This document shows, piece by piece, positions 51,649 through 60,607 of a stretch of DNA of 64,000 bases. This stretch comes from Sulfitobacter sp. D7 (GTDB lineage Bacteria; Pseudomonadota; Alphaproteobacteria; Rhodobacterales; Rhodobacteraceae), in assembly GCF_003611275.1 (NCBI RefSeq), contig NZ_CP020694.1, forward strand, positions 372,001 through 436,000, given 5' to 3'. Numbering within the stretch: the stretch's first letter is position 1; every line of letters starts with the position of its first letter. The notes beneath the pieces were generated by a model, which was given only the letters and a program-made list of their open reading frames with translations, was not told the origin of the DNA and searched no databases. Made by a program: the position numbers and the translations under genes.

Positions 51649-54564
51649 ATGGCATATCAGACACGGGGACGCGATCCATTGCTAGACAGCAACATGGCCG
51701 AGGCAATCGAAAAGCGCGGTCGTGAACTGCTGGGGCTGGCGCTGATCATGCTGGGCATTATGGCCGCCATGATGATCGGCAGCTATACGCCCGACGATCC
51801 CAACTGGATGGTCTCGACGGATGCGCCGGTGCAGAACTGGATGGGCCGGATCGGTGCCTCCATCGCTGCACCGTTGTTCATGATCGTTGGCTGGGGCGCT
51901 TGGGGCATTGCCATTGTCCTGCTGTTCTGGGGCGGGCGTTTCGCGCTGCATCAAGGCGATGACCGCGCCCTCGGGCGTCTGATCTTTGCTCCCATCGCCG
52001 TGGCGCTTGGGGCCATCTATGCCGCCACACTGGCCCCCGGTCAGGAATGGCTGTTGACCCATAGCTTCGGTCTGGGCGGGCTTTTTGGCGATACCGTCAT
52101 GGGCGCGCTGCTGACGATCCTGCCCATCGGCTCGACCCTGACGGTCAAGCTGATGTCGCTTTTGATGGGCGTGGCAATCGTGGCTCTTGGTGCCTTTGTA
52201 CTGGGTTTCACCAAGGCTGAGTTGTTGCGCATCGCGCGGTTCCTGCTGGTCGGTCTGATCATGGCCTATGCCGGGTTGATGACCCTTCTGGGCCGTGGCG
52301 CCAGCGGTGCCGTTGTGGCCGCGCAGAACCTGTCGGCCCGTCAGGCCGAACGCCGTGAGCGTCGCCGTCAGGAGGCTGAGGAAGCCGAGACTTGGGTCGC
52401 ACAGGATGCTGGTCAGGATTATTACGCGCAGCAAGCCCCTATGCCTGAGCCGGAAGCAGAGCCGCGCAGCCTGTTTGGCCGCATGCCCGGTCTTATCAAA
52501 CGCCCCGAAGCGGACGATATGCCCGAGCCGGAACTGATCGAGACCTACAGCGACGCCATCGTGGATGAGACACCGGGCGAGGAGCGCATCAAGAGCAAGA
52601 TCGCCGATGTCATCAAGAACCGCGTCCGCAATGCCAATGCGATCCACACGCCCACAACCGCCCCGCTGACCAAAGGCCGGGGCCGTGGACCGGACCCGCT
52701 GTTGCTGAACACCAGCCAGCCCGCCACCCTGCGCGCCGAGCCGCCTTTGACCGCAGGCGCTGTCACCTTGCGCCCTGAGCCGCTGCTGCGCAGGCCGCAG
52801 GTTCAGCCTGAGCACGCACCGGAGCCGATGGTCGAAGACCCGATGATGCAAGACCCAATGGTTGAGCGCTACGAGGATACCGTCACCTCCGAAAGCCTGC
52901 CTTTGCAGCAAGCGCCTGCACCCGAAACGATGAAAATCCCCGTGGCCGAGCCGCGCAAAGTGGTGCATCAGCCAACCCGCAAGCCCGTGCAGCCCTCCAA
53001 GCAGGCACAGGTCGAAGCGCAGCCTGCTTTGACCTTCGACGACACGCATCCCGGATTTGAGCTGCCACCGCTGAGCCTTTTGGAAAGCCCCGAAGGCGTG
53101 CAGCGTTTGCACCTGAGCGATGAGGCGTTGGAAGAAAACGCGCGCATGTTGGAAACCGTGCTCGATGATTACGGCGTCAAGGGCGAGATTGTCGCCGTGC
53201 GCCCCGGCCCCGTCGTCACCATGTATGAGCTTGAGCCTGCGCCGGGTCTCAAGGCCAGCCGCGTCATCGGTCTTGCGGATGACATCGCGCGCTCCATGGC
53301 CGCGCTGTCGGCGCGTGTCTCGACCGTACCGGGCCGCAGCGTGATCGGGATCGAACTGCCGAATGAACACCGCGAGAAGGTGATCCTGCGCGAAATCCTG
53401 TCGAGTCGTGATTTCGGCGACGGCAACCAGCGCCTGCCGCTGGCGCTTGGTAAGGACATCGGCGGTGATCCGGTTGTCGCCAACCTTGCGAAAATGCCGC
53501 ACCTGTTGATCGCGGGGACCACCGGTTCGGGTAAATCGGTGGCGATCAACACGATGATCCTGTCGCTGCTGTACAAGCTGACGCCGCAAGAATGCCGGAT
53601 GATCATGATCGACCCCAAGATGCTGGAACTCAGCGTCTATGACGGCATTCCGCATCTGCTGTCCCCAGTTGTGACCGACCCGAAAAAGGCCGTTGTCGCG
53701 CTGAAATGGACCGTCGGAGAGATGGAAGAGCGCTATCGCAAGATGTCCAAAATGGGCGTGCGGAACATCGAAGGGTACAACGGTCGCGTCCGCGAAGCGC
53801 TGGCCAAGGGCGAGATGTTCTCTCGTACCGTGCAAACCGGCTTTGACGAAGATACCGGCGAGCCGATCTTTGAGACTGAGGAAAACACCCCCGAGGCGCT
53901 GCCCTATATTGTTGTCATCGTCGACGAGATGGCCGACCTGATGATGGTCGCGGGCAAGGAAATCGAAGCCTGCATTCAGCGTCTGGCGCAGATGGCGCGG
54001 GCATCGGGTATCCACCTGATCATGGCGACGCAGCGCCCCTCGGTCGATGTTATCACCGGCACGATCAAGGCGAACTTCCCGACGCGGATTTCCTTCCAAG
54101 TGACCTCGAAAATCGACAGTCGCACGATCTTGGGTGAAATGGGTGCCGAGCAGCTGCTGGGCATGGGCGACATGCTCTATATGGCGGGCGGGGCCAAGAT
54201 CACCCGTTGCCACGGCCCCTTCGTCAGCGACGAAGAGGTCGAAGAGATCGTTAACCACCTCAAGCAGTTCGGTGAGCCCGACTATGTCGGTGGTGTGGTT
54301 GAAGGGCCGTCCGAGGATAAAGAAAGCAACATCGACGCGGTGCTGGGCCTTGGCGGCAATACCGATGGTGAAGACGCGCTTTATGACACCGCCGTTCAGG
54401 TGGTCATCAAAGACCGCAAATGCTCGACTTCTTACATCCAGCGCAAACTGGCGATCGGCTATAACAAGGCCGCGCGTTTGGTGGAGCAGATGGAGGAAGA
54501 GGGGCTCGTGTCTCCGGCCAACCATGTTGGCAAGCGCGAGATTCTGGTGCCGGAACAGGCATAG
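51649..54564 (+). CDS. ftsK: DNA translocase FtsK
   Basis: The 971-residue protein has four N-terminal transmembrane helices (about residues 25-220), a 270-residue Pro/Glu-rich linker, and a motor domain. The motor shows Walker A GTTGSGKS near residue 624 and Walker [14 protein letters not shown] near 752. A C-terminal gamma winged helix ([20 protein letters not shown]) recognises KOPS-like sequences. FtsK couples chromosome segregation with division. GAGGGACG precedes the ATG. The order aminotransferase-ftsK-lolA is common in alphaproteobacteria. Confidence 0.95.
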   Translation: MAYQTRGRDPLLDSNMAEAIEKRGRELLGLALIMLGIMAAMMIGSYTPDDPNWMVSTDAPVQNWMGRIGASIAAPLFMIVGWGAWGIAIVLLFWGGRFALHQGDDRALGRLIFAPIAVALGAIYAATLAPGQEWLLTHSFGLGGLFGDTVMGALLTILPIGSTLTVKLMSLLMGVAIVALGAFVLGFTKAELLRIARFLLVGLIMAYAGLMTLLGRGASGAVVAAQNLSARQAERRERRRQEAEEAETWVAQDAGQDYYAQQAPMPEPEAEPRSLFGRMPGLIKRPEADDMPEPELIETYSDAIVDETPGEERIKSKIADVIKNRVRNANAIHTPTTAPLTKGRGRGPDPLLLNTSQPATLRAEPPLTAGAVTLRPEPLLRRPQVQPEHAPEPMVEDPMMQDPMVERYEDTVTSESLPLQQAPAPETMKIPVAEPRKVVHQPTRKPVQPSKQAQVEAQPALTFDDTHPGFELPPLSLLESPEGVQRLHLSDEALEENARMLETVLDDYGVKGEIVAVRPGPVVTMYELEPAPGLKASRVIGLADDIARSMAALSARVSTVPGRSVIGIELPNEHREKVILREILSSRDFGDGNQRLPLALGKDIGGDPVVANLAKMPHLLIAGTTGSGKSVAINTMILSLLYKLTPQECRMIMIDPKMLELSVYDGIPHLLSPVVTDPKKAVVALKWTVGEMEERYRKMSKMGVRNIEGYNGRVREALAKGEMFSRTVQTGFDEDTGEPIFETEENTPEALPYIVVIVDEMADLMMVAGKEIEACIQRLAQMARASGIHLIMATQRPSVDVITGTIKANFPTRISFQVTSKIDSRTILGEMGAEQLLGMGDMLYMAGGAKITRCHGPFVSDEEVEEIVNHLKQFGEPDYVGGVVEGPSEDKESNIDAVLGLGGNTDGEDALYDTAVQVVIKDRKCSTSYIQRKLAIGYNKAARLVEQMEEEGLVSPANHVGKREILVPEQA

Positions 54565-54570
54565 GCTACG

Positions 54571-54641
54571 CGCCCCCTCCCCTCTCGGGGGCGGTCATAA
54601 AGAAAAACACCGCCGGGCCTCCCTCCCGGCGGTGTTTTTTT
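54571..54641 (+). terminator. Tandem hairpins and rho-independent terminator after ftsK
   Basis: A CGCCCCC/CGGGGGCG hairpin (54571-54593) is followed by CACCGCCGGG (54608-54617)/CCCGGCGGTG (54625-54634) and seven Ts. Confidence 0.88.
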
Positions 54642-54740
54642 ATGGGGCAGAGGCTGCGATAGCGAAAAACCGCCCCCTGATATCGAATATCACGCCCACC
54701 CGCCCTATGTCAGAACGTGAGGCAACACAGGACGAACAAC

Positions 54741-55346
54741 ATGCGTAAACTTACTTCTGCTATTCTGGCGGTTGGTCTGGCCATATCGGCCCCCCTCGCG
54801 GCGGCGGCGCAGCAGCTGTCGCTGAACGAGATCTCGGGCTATCTGAACCAGCTTCGCACCGCCAAGGGCGACTTTACCCAGATCAACGATGATGGGTCGA
54901 TCAGCACGGGCACGATCTATATCAAACGCCCCGGTAAGGTACGTTTCGAATATAACGCCCCTGATTCCGGTCTGGTCGTTGCGGGTGCCAATACGGTTGT
55001 GATCTATGACAAGAAATCCAACCAGCCGGCCGAGACCTATCCGCTGGCACGCACCCCGCTGTCGATCATCTTGGCGGATAACGTCAATCTGGGCCGGGCG
55101 AAAATGGTGACCGGTCACAGCTATGACGGCACCGCCACCACGGTCACGGCCCAAGACCCCGCCAACCCGCAATATGGCAACATCCAGATGAAGTTCACCG
55201 GCAACCCGGTGCAGCTGCGTCAGTGGATCATCAACGACGGCAATGGCAGTGCCACGACCGTTGTGCTGGGTGACATGCAGGTGGGGGGCAATATCTCCAA
55301 CAGCCTGTTTGACACCGCAGGCGCACGGGCAGGCAGCAAACGCTAA
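54741..55346 (+). CDS. lolA: Outer-membrane lipoprotein carrier LolA
   Basis: The 201-residue periplasmic chaperone carries lipoproteins from LolCDE to the outer membrane. After a signal peptide (MRKLTSAILAVGLAISAPLA) the LolA fold is visible in YLNQLRTAKGDFTQINDDG, the GTIYIKRPGKVRFEY strand and ANTVVIYDKKSNQ. The ATG at 54741 lacks a perfect ribosome site (AGGACG upstream). It follows ftsK after a terminator, and a strong bidirectional terminator ends it. Confidence 0.93.
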   Translation: MRKLTSAILAVGLAISAPLAAAAQQLSLNEISGYLNQLRTAKGDFTQINDDGSISTGTIYIKRPGKVRFEYNAPDSGLVVAGANTVVIYDKKSNQPAETYPLARTPLSIILADNVNLGRAKMVTGHSYDGTATTVTAQDPANPQYGNIQMKFTGNPVQLRQWIINDGNGSATTVVLGDMQVGGNISNSLFDTAGARAGSKR

Positions 55347-55365
55347 GCGGCCCTGCTGAACAAAA

Positions 55366-55400
55366 AAAACGCCCCGGCTGATCCAGCCGGGGCGTTTTGC
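55366..55400. terminator. Bidirectional terminator between lolA and the lytic transglycosylase gene
   Basis: A perfect 15-bp stem (AAAACGCCCCGGCTG at 55366-55380, CAGCCGGGGCGTTTT at 55384-55398) with a 3-nt loop is flanked by A8 on the left, so it can end both converging transcripts. Confidence 0.9.
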
Positions 55401-55417
55401 ATTGGATTAGATCGTTT

Positions 55418-56008
55418 TTACCAGCGGCCCAAACGGCAGCCGGCGATCTGTCTTTCATACAGTTTGGCGCGGGAATCGACCTTGCCCGCGACCCCGACCA
55501 GCCAAGCCTTGCTGTTGTAGCTCTGCCGGGAAAAACCCGTGTGCCCCTCGTGATAGGCGAGGTATTGGTTCCGGGCGTCGTGCAGGGAAATGCCGTTCCG
55601 GTCGCGCGTCAGGTTCATGTACCAACCCATGAAATCGCTCGCGTCGCGGATCTCATCGCGTTTCGCACGCCAGCGGCCTTCGGATTCCAGATATTCATCC
55701 CATGTCGCGTCCAAGGCCTGTGAATAGCCAAAGGCGCTGGACTGGCGGCCCATCGGGATCACGCCCAGCACGTATTTGAACGGCGTCCGCGCGTCAGCCA
55801 CGAATTTGCTTTCTTGATGGATGGTGGCCATCTGCACGTGGATCGGTACACCCCATTTGCGCTCGGTCGCGCGGAATGCCCTCAGATAGTCGGGGTGCTC
55901 TTTCAGGATCGTGCAGGCGTTATCCAGATCACGCGGGGCCGTTTGAGGCCCGCCGCCGCAGGATGCCACCAGCAGTACGATCATCATTGCGCAAAAATGC
56001 TTGCTCAT
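55418..56008 (-). CDS. Lytic transglycosylase (SLT-domain) lipoprotein
   Basis: The 196-residue lipoprotein has a lipobox (VLLVASCGGG) and an SLT/goose-lysozyme-type fold. The catalytic Glu is in ATIHQESKF, followed by the GRQSSAFGYSQALDATWDEY segment that matches the family's GLMQ-like motif and the YLAYHEGHTGF end. It cleaves peptidoglycan glycan strands without hydrolysis. The three opening Gly and short linker suggest outer-membrane anchoring. It converges with lolA. Confidence 0.88.
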   Translation of the reverse strand: MSKHFCAMMIVLLVASCGGGPQTAPRDLDNACTILKEHPDYLRAFRATERKWGVPIHVQMATIHQESKFVADARTPFKYVLGVIPMGRQSSAFGYSQALDATWDEYLESEGRWRAKRDEIRDASDFMGWYMNLTRDRNGISLHDARNQYLAYHEGHTGFSRQSYNSKAWLVGVAGKVDSRAKLYERQIAGCRLGRW

Positions 56009-56314
56009 CTGCCTCTCGCCTCTCGTTTTTTGTTAGGGGACGTTTTTTCAAAAGACTTTAACCGATTCACCCCCTTCATCACATCACTAAATTGGGAAAT
56101 TACGCGCCGCGTTGCGCGATATTGCGCTGACCGCGCAGCCCTGCGCAGGCGGTATTCCGCGAAATCCCGACAAACCTGTTGATCGCCCGCCCGGAGTGCT
56201 GCCGGAAACCCACTGTCGGTGCTGCGTTCACAGTCTGTTTCCCCGCGCGGAGCCGCCTTGATTGGACAAAAGCCCCTTGAAAGGGCTACCGTCGAGGGGT
56301 AGGGGCAGCATGTT
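56009..56314. other. Intergenic region between transglycosylase and hspQ genes, no gene seen
   Basis: The 306-bp divergent region contains GCGC-rich short repeats around 56100-56150, a GATTC (GANTC) at about 56072 and the hspQ promoter region. No conserved frame or RNA was recognised. Confidence 0.5.
56272..56282 (+). promoter_or_regulatory. Candidate heat-shock (RpoH) -35 element before hspQ
   Basis: GCCCCTTGAAA matches the CTTGAAA -35 of sigma32-type promoters 32 nt before the hspQ ATG. No convincing CCCCAT-like -10 follows at the expected distance, so this is suggestive only. AGCCC and GGGCT around it also make a small palindrome. Confidence 0.35.
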
Positions 56315-56641
56315 ATGATACGTACGCGCGCAAAATATCACCTCGGGCAAATCGTCCGTCACAAGAAGCATCCCTTTCGGGGTGTGATTTTTGACGTCGA
56401 CCCGGAATTCGCAAATACCGAAGAATGGTATGAGGCGATTCCCGAAGAGAACCGTCCGGTGAAAGACCAGCCGTTCTATCATCTCTTGGCCGAGAATGAT
56501 CAGAGCTACTATGTGGCCTATGTGTCCGAGCAGAACCTCGTGGCTGATTATTCGGGGGAGCCTGTGGACCACCCCGATATCCCCGATCTTTTCGGCCCCT
56601 TCACCGACGGTGCCTATCCGCTGCATTTCCAGATGAACTGA
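56315..56641 (+). CDS. hspQ: Heat shock protein HspQ (YccV-like)
   Basis: The 108-residue protein fits HspQ in length and motifs: RAKYHLGQIVRHKKHPFRGVIFDVDP, then EEWYEAIPEENRPVKDQPFYHLLAEN and the YVAYVSEQNLVAD strand. In E. coli HspQ binds hemimethylated DNA (as YccV) and is a specificity-enhancing factor of the Lon protease. GAGGGGTAGGGG precedes the ATG. A sigma32-like -35 lies upstream, consistent with heat induction but not proven. Confidence 0.93.
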   Translation: MIRTRAKYHLGQIVRHKKHPFRGVIFDVDPEFANTEEWYEAIPEENRPVKDQPFYHLLAENDQSYYVAYVSEQNLVADYSGEPVDHPDIPDLFGPFTDGAYPLHFQMN

Positions 56642-56677
56642 GCCCGGCGGGCCGTCGCTTGCCCGCCGGACATTTCA

Positions 56678-58255
56678 TCAATACCCCAAGGCACAGCCGT
56701 CCTTGCGCGGGTCGCTCGCGCCTTCCAGCACGCCATCTTCGCGGATGCGGATCGCCTGTGCGCCGCCGATTGCCGTTTCAGGCACCTCAACCTTATGGCC
56801 CAGATCGCTCAAGGTTTGGCGGACGTCGTCGCCAAAGCCGCGTTCGACCTTCATCACTTGCCCATCGGCAAAGGCGCGCGGCGCGTCGATGGCGCTTTGC
56901 ACGTCCATGCCGAAATCGGTGAGGTTCGAGGCAAAGCACGCGTGGCCGCAGGGCTGATAGGCCCCGCCCATCACGCCAAAGGGCATGGTCACGCGACCGT
57001 TTTCGCGGATCATGCCGGGAATGATCGTATGCATCGGGCGTTTGCCGCCTTTCAGCTCATTCGGGTGGCCTTGTTCCAGCGTGAAGCCCGCGCCACGGTT
57101 TTGCAGCAGGATGCCGAACTTATCCGACGCGATGCCAGCGCCGAAGCCATGGAAGATCGAATAGATCAGCGAGACCGACATCCCGTCCCCATCCACCACG
57201 GTGATATAGATCGTGTCTTTGTGCACCGCCTCGCTGATCGGCGCGGCGGCGGCCATGGCGCGTTTGGGATCGATCAGCGCTGCAAGGGCGCGGGCGGTCT
57301 CAGCCGCCAACATATGCTCCAACCGCGTGGTGTGATCCGGGTCCGCCAGAAACCGGTTGCGCGCGTCATAGGCCAGTTTGGTGGCCTCGGCCTCAATATG
57401 CAGCCGCTCGGCTCCCAGTGGGTCCATTCCGGCGATGTCGAAGTGATCTAGGATATTCATCAGAAGCAGGGCGGTCGCCCCTTGGCCATTGGGCGGATGT
57501 TCGACCACTTCGAGGTCTTTGTAGTGGCCCGACACGGGCGTCGAGACCTCGGCGCGGGCGCTGGCGAAATCCTCGGCGCTATGGCTGCCACCTGCGGCTT
57601 GCAGGGTGGCGATCATGTCTTCGGCGATCTCTCCGGTGTAGAAGGCATCGCGCCCTTTCGCGGCCACGCGGCGCAGCACTTCGGCCTGTCCCGGCGCGCG
57701 GAAAATATCACCGACGCGGGGCGTTTTACCTTTGATGAGGAAGTGGTCCCGCGCGCGCCCCTGAAGGGTGCCGCCGTCCGTGGCCCAATCAAAAGCCACG
57801 CGCGGGGCGATGGGTACCCCGGCGTCGGCATAGTGGATCGCAGGGGCCAGCAACGCGTCCAGCCCCAGCTTGCCGAGGCTGTCGGACAGGTGGCAAAAGG
57901 CATCTATGGCGGTGGGAATGGTCACCGCATCGGCTGAGCGCAGCGGCACCGTCTTCTCGCCCTTGTCGCGCAGCTTGGCGGCGTCCAGCGCTGCGGGTGC
58001 GCGGCCTGAGCCGTTTAGCGCATGGACTTCTTCGCTCCCCGCCGGAGAGTAGAGCACGAAGCAATCGCCGCCAATCCCGGTCATCTGTGGCTCGCAAATG
58101 CCCAGCAGGACCGCCCCGGCAATGGCCGCGTCCATGGCGTTGCCCCCGCGCGCAAGGATATCGACCGCCGCCCGCGCGGCGAGCGGGTGCGACGTGGCGC
58201 AGATGCCATTGGTGGCCAAGACCGGTGACCGGCCGGGAAAGTGAAAATCGCGCAT
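56678..58255 (-). CDS. Gamma-glutamyltransferase family protein
   Basis: The 525-residue Ntn-type enzyme has the GGNAMDAAIAG N-terminal segment, the GKTPRVGDIFRAPGQAEVLRR helix, catalytic Thr region KDTIYITVVDGDGMSVSLIYS and the GGKRPMHTIIPGMI loop. The subunit cleavage would fall at the T in DTIYIT. There is no signal peptide, so it is probably cytoplasmic, like the short GGT-like acylases of catabolic pathways, and not the periplasmic glutathione hydrolase. A perfect 16-bp palindrome lies 12 nt upstream of the start. Confidence 0.88.
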   Translation of the reverse strand: MRDFHFPGRSPVLATNGICATSHPLAARAAVDILARGGNAMDAAIAGAVLLGICEPQMTGIGGDCFVLYSPAGSEEVHALNGSGRAPAALDAAKLRDKGEKTVPLRSADAVTIPTAIDAFCHLSDSLGKLGLDALLAPAIHYADAGVPIAPRVAFDWATDGGTLQGRARDHFLIKGKTPRVGDIFRAPGQAEVLRRVAAKGRDAFYTGEIAEDMIATLQAAGGSHSAEDFASARAEVSTPVSGHYKDLEVVEHPPNGQGATALLLMNILDHFDIAGMDPLGAERLHIEAEATKLAYDARNRFLADPDHTTRLEHMLAAETARALAALIDPKRAMAAAAPISEAVHKDTIYITVVDGDGMSVSLIYSIFHGFGAGIASDKFGILLQNRGAGFTLEQGHPNELKGGKRPMHTIIPGMIRENGRVTMPFGVMGGAYQPCGHACFASNLTDFGMDVQSAIDAPRAFADGQVMKVERGFGDDVRQTLSDLGHKVEVPETAIGGAQAIRIREDGVLEGASDPRKDGCALGY

Positions 58256-58266
58256 GTGCTGTCCCT

Positions 58267-58282
58267 CGCTGATATATCAGCG
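58267..58282. promoter_or_regulatory. Perfect 16-bp palindrome upstream of the gamma-glutamyltransferase gene
   Basis: CGCTGATATATCAGCG is self-complementary over 16 bp, 12 nt before the gene's ATG. The TGATATATCA core resembles sites of some GntR-family repressors. No regulator gene is adjacent. Confidence 0.6.
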
Positions 58283-58326
58283 TGACCCTAGACGGTCATT
58301 TCGGTTCTGCCAATGCGGGGAAAGAT

Positions 58327-58373
58327 CCTCGGCACCGCGTACTGGGTGGGGGCTATTAAACACGGTGCCGAGG
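58327..58373. repeat. 11-bp inverted repeat between the anti-sigma and gamma-glutamyltransferase genes
   Basis: CCTCGGCACCG (58327-58337) is exactly complementary to CGGTGCCGAGG (58363-58373), with a 25-nt loop. On the minus strand it lies just after the anti-sigma gene and is followed by only a few Ts, so it may be a weak terminator or a structured leader. Confidence 0.6.
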
Positions 58374-58478
58374 GAAGCTATTTGCAGCTACAGGCACTCT
58401 TTTGCCCTACAACCAAGGCGCAATTGTGATCCGAGCGGGGCCGTTTTGCGAAATCTGCCTGCTGCACTGCCGCAGGGG

Positions 58479-58943
58479 TTAACGCGGCGGCAACCCGACC
58501 GGGAGCCGCAGGTCGATCCGGTTTTTTTGGGCCAGGCGGCGATAACTTAAGTCCTTTGCCAGATCGCGGATCAGAAACCAGCCAAAGCCCCCTTCGGGAA
58601 GATCGCAGACCGGGCGGTCGATCTCTTGCGGCAGGCCCAAGGGCGCTTGCAAATCGGGCATCGGCAGCCCCTCGTCCGACACGGCAAGGTGCAGGCCATC
58701 GGGCGCATGATGACAAGCAATATGGATGGGGCCGGGAAGGTCGGCATCCGAATAGGCATGTTCGACGATATTGTTGAGCATTTCGGCGACGACCAATCGC
58801 ACCACGCAGACCTCTTTGGCCTCAAGCGCGAGGCAAGTGAGACCGTCCAGCAAAAGCGTCAGAGCCTCCCGCGCGGCGTGGGGGCCGCTGTGAACGGTGA
58901 TCTCAAACGGGCAAAGCGCAGAGCGCGCGGCGGGCTGCCGCAT
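58479..58943 (-). CDS. Anti-sigma-factor-like HATPase (RsbW/SpoIIAB type)
   Basis: The 154-residue protein has a GHKL ATPase domain. The N box holds E54 and N57-N58 (EMLNNIVEHAY), the G1 box is D90-x-G92 in SDEGLPMP, and the G2 box is GGFGWFLI at 118-125. This is the RsbW-like serine-kinase/anti-sigma form of partner-switch modules. I placed the start at MRQPAAR (58943) because it brings the N-terminus close to the STAS stop. The STAS gene precedes it by 4 nt, but no sigma factor or phosphatase is adjacent. Confidence 0.85.
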   Translation of the reverse strand: MRQPAARSALCPFEITVHSGPHAAREALTLLLDGLTCLALEAKEVCVVRLVVAEMLNNIVEHAYSDADLPGPIHIACHHAPDGLHLAVSDEGLPMPDLQAPLGLPQEIDRPVCDLPEGGFGWFLIRDLAKDLSYRRLAQKNRIDLRLPVGLPPR

Positions 58944-58947
58944 GGCA

Positions 58948-59286
58948 CTATCCCCGGTGCGCGCTGAGGGCGGCGTCCAGCGTGTGAAAAATGCCAAAGA
59001 CCGTGTCCATCCGGGTAAGGGTAAAGACCTTTTCCACCGCCGGAGTTAGCCCGGCCAGCACCAAGGCCCGCTGCGGTGCCAGATGTTTCATCGCCGCCAC
59101 GATCGCGCCCAGCCCGCTGGAATCGATGAAGTTGACCCGGTGCAGGTCAAGGATCACCACCGATGGCGCTTGGGTGGTGGCGCGGCGCACCGCGTCCTTG
59201 AACTCCAGCGCGGCGGCGGCGTCGATCCGTTCGTGCAGCACGCTGACCACGCAAAAGCGGTCTTCTGTTTTGGCGGAAACTTCCAT
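58948..59286 (-). CDS. STAS-domain anti-sigma-factor antagonist
   Basis: The 112-residue STAS protein (RsbV/SpoIIAA-like) has the typical strand-helix pattern with the phosphorylatable Ser in NFIDSSGLGAIV (S56/S57). GAGG lies 7 nt before the ATG at 59286; the ATG two codons earlier is too close to it. It forms an operon with the downstream HATPase gene, making a two-gene partner-switch pair: the kinase would phosphorylate this Ser and free or hold its target. Confidence 0.88.
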   Translation of the reverse strand: MEVSAKTEDRFCVVSVLHERIDAAAALEFKDAVRRATTQAPSVVILDLHRVNFIDSSGLGAIVAAMKHLAPQRALVLAGLTPAVEKVFTLTRMDTVFGIFHTLDAALSAHRG

Positions 59287-59373
59287 AAACATGCCTCGAG
59301 ACTTTGAAGTTCGAGACGTGATTAACCGTAAAACCTTACCAACTGGTGTGCGGTGCAACTCTAGGAGAACGTG

Positions 59374-60546
59374 ATGCGCAATGTCGTGATAACCGGTGCA
59401 GCCAGAACCCCGATGGGCGGTTTTCAAGGGGCTTTCCAAGGGCTGACAGCCGCGGAATTGGGCGGCAGTGCGATCAAGGCGGCGTTGGGAACGACGGATC
59501 CCGCCGAGGTGCAGGAGCTGCTGATGGGCTGTGTTTTGCCCGCAGGGCAGGGCCAAGCGCCCGCGCGTCAGGCCGGGTTCAAGGCAGGTCTGGGCGAAGA
59601 AGTGCCCGCCACTACGCTTAACAAAATGTGCGGCTCTGGCATGAAAGCGGCGATGATGGCCTTTGACCAAATCGCGCTTGGCCATACCGATGTGATGGTC
59701 GCGGGCGGCATGGAGAGCATGACCAACGCGCCCTATGTGCTGCCGAAAATGCGCGGCGGGGCGCGGTTGGGCCATGGGCAGGTGATCGACCATATGTTCC
59801 TTGATGGCTTGGAAGACGCCTATGACAAAGGCCGTCTGATGGGCACCTTTGCCGAAGATTGCGCCGAGCGGTTTCAGTTTACCCGTGAGACCCAAGACAA
59901 CTATGCACTGGCGTCGCTGTCGCGGGCGATTGAGGCCCAAGAGGGCGGTGCCTTTGCCGATGAAATCGCCCCGGTTGAGGTGACATCGCGCAAGGGCAGC
60001 ACCACGGTCGGCGCGGATGAGCAGCCTGCCAGCGCCCGGCCCGAGAAGATCCCTCAGTTAAAACCAGCCTTCCGTGAGGGGGGTACGGTGACGGCGGCGA
60101 ATTCCTCGTCGATCTCCGACGGGGCGGCGGCGCTGGTGCTGGCGGATGAGGAGACAGCCAAGACCCGCGGCCAGACCATCCGCGCTCGGATCGTCGGCCA
60201 TGCCAGCCACGCCCAAGCGCCGGGGCTTTTCACCACCGCACCCGTGCCCGCAGCGCAGAAACTGCTGGAGCGGATCGGCTGGAAAAAAGAAGACGTGGAC
60301 CTGTGGGAGGTCAATGAAGCCTTCGCCGTGGTGCCGCTGGCCTTCATGCATGAAATGGACCTCTCGCATGACATCGTGAACGTCAACGGCGGCGCCTGTG
60401 CGCTTGGCCATCCCATCGGTGCCTCAGGCGCGCGGATCATGGTGACCCTGTTGAACGCACTGGAAAAGCGCGGGTTGAAGCGCGGTGTCGCGGCGATCTG
60501 CATCGGCGGCGGCGAAGGCACGGCCATCGCGATTGAACGCCCCTGA
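59374..60546 (+). CDS. Acetyl-CoA C-acyltransferase (thiolase)
   Basis: The 390-residue thiolase condenses or cleaves acyl-CoA. The nucleophile is C86 in NKMCGSGMKA, His is in GHPIGASGAR and the second Cys in ICIGGGEG, all in place. It is close to acetoacetyl-CoA/beta-ketothiolases (AtoB/PhaA type), but no partner gene (reductase, CoA transferase) is adjacent to decide between biosynthesis and beta-oxidation. AGGAG lies 6 nt before the ATG at 59374. A terminator-like hairpin follows. Confidence 0.93.
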   Translation: MRNVVITGAARTPMGGFQGAFQGLTAAELGGSAIKAALGTTDPAEVQELLMGCVLPAGQGQAPARQAGFKAGLGEEVPATTLNKMCGSGMKAAMMAFDQIALGHTDVMVAGGMESMTNAPYVLPKMRGGARLGHGQVIDHMFLDGLEDAYDKGRLMGTFAEDCAERFQFTRETQDNYALASLSRAIEAQEGGAFADEIAPVEVTSRKGSTTVGADEQPASARPEKIPQLKPAFREGGTVTAANSSSISDGAAALVLADEETAKTRGQTIRARIVGHASHAQAPGLFTTAPVPAAQKLLERIGWKKEDVDLWEVNEAFAVVPLAFMHEMDLSHDIVNVNGGACALGHPIGASGARIMVTLLNALEKRGLKRGVAAICIGGGEGTAIAIERP

Positions 60547-60569
60547 TCCCACGGCTTTTTGACGTATCC

Positions 60570-60598
60570 AAAGGGGGGCGGGCTGCCTCCCTTTCTCT
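60570..60598 (+). terminator. Terminator-like hairpin after the thiolase gene
   Basis: AAAGGGGGGC (60570-60579) pairs with GCCTCCCTTT (60585-60594) with one mismatch, followed by CTCTATCT. The T-tract is interrupted, so it is weaker than the similar hairpin at 18308. Confidence 0.5.
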
Positions 60599-60607
60599 AT
60601 CTGCAAT

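Noticed and set aside
51682..54525. 947-codon open frame on - opposite ftsK
   Set aside because: Mirror of the ftsK reading frame; composition (His/Arg/Gln-rich) is that of an antisense shadow, and it has no recognisable domain.
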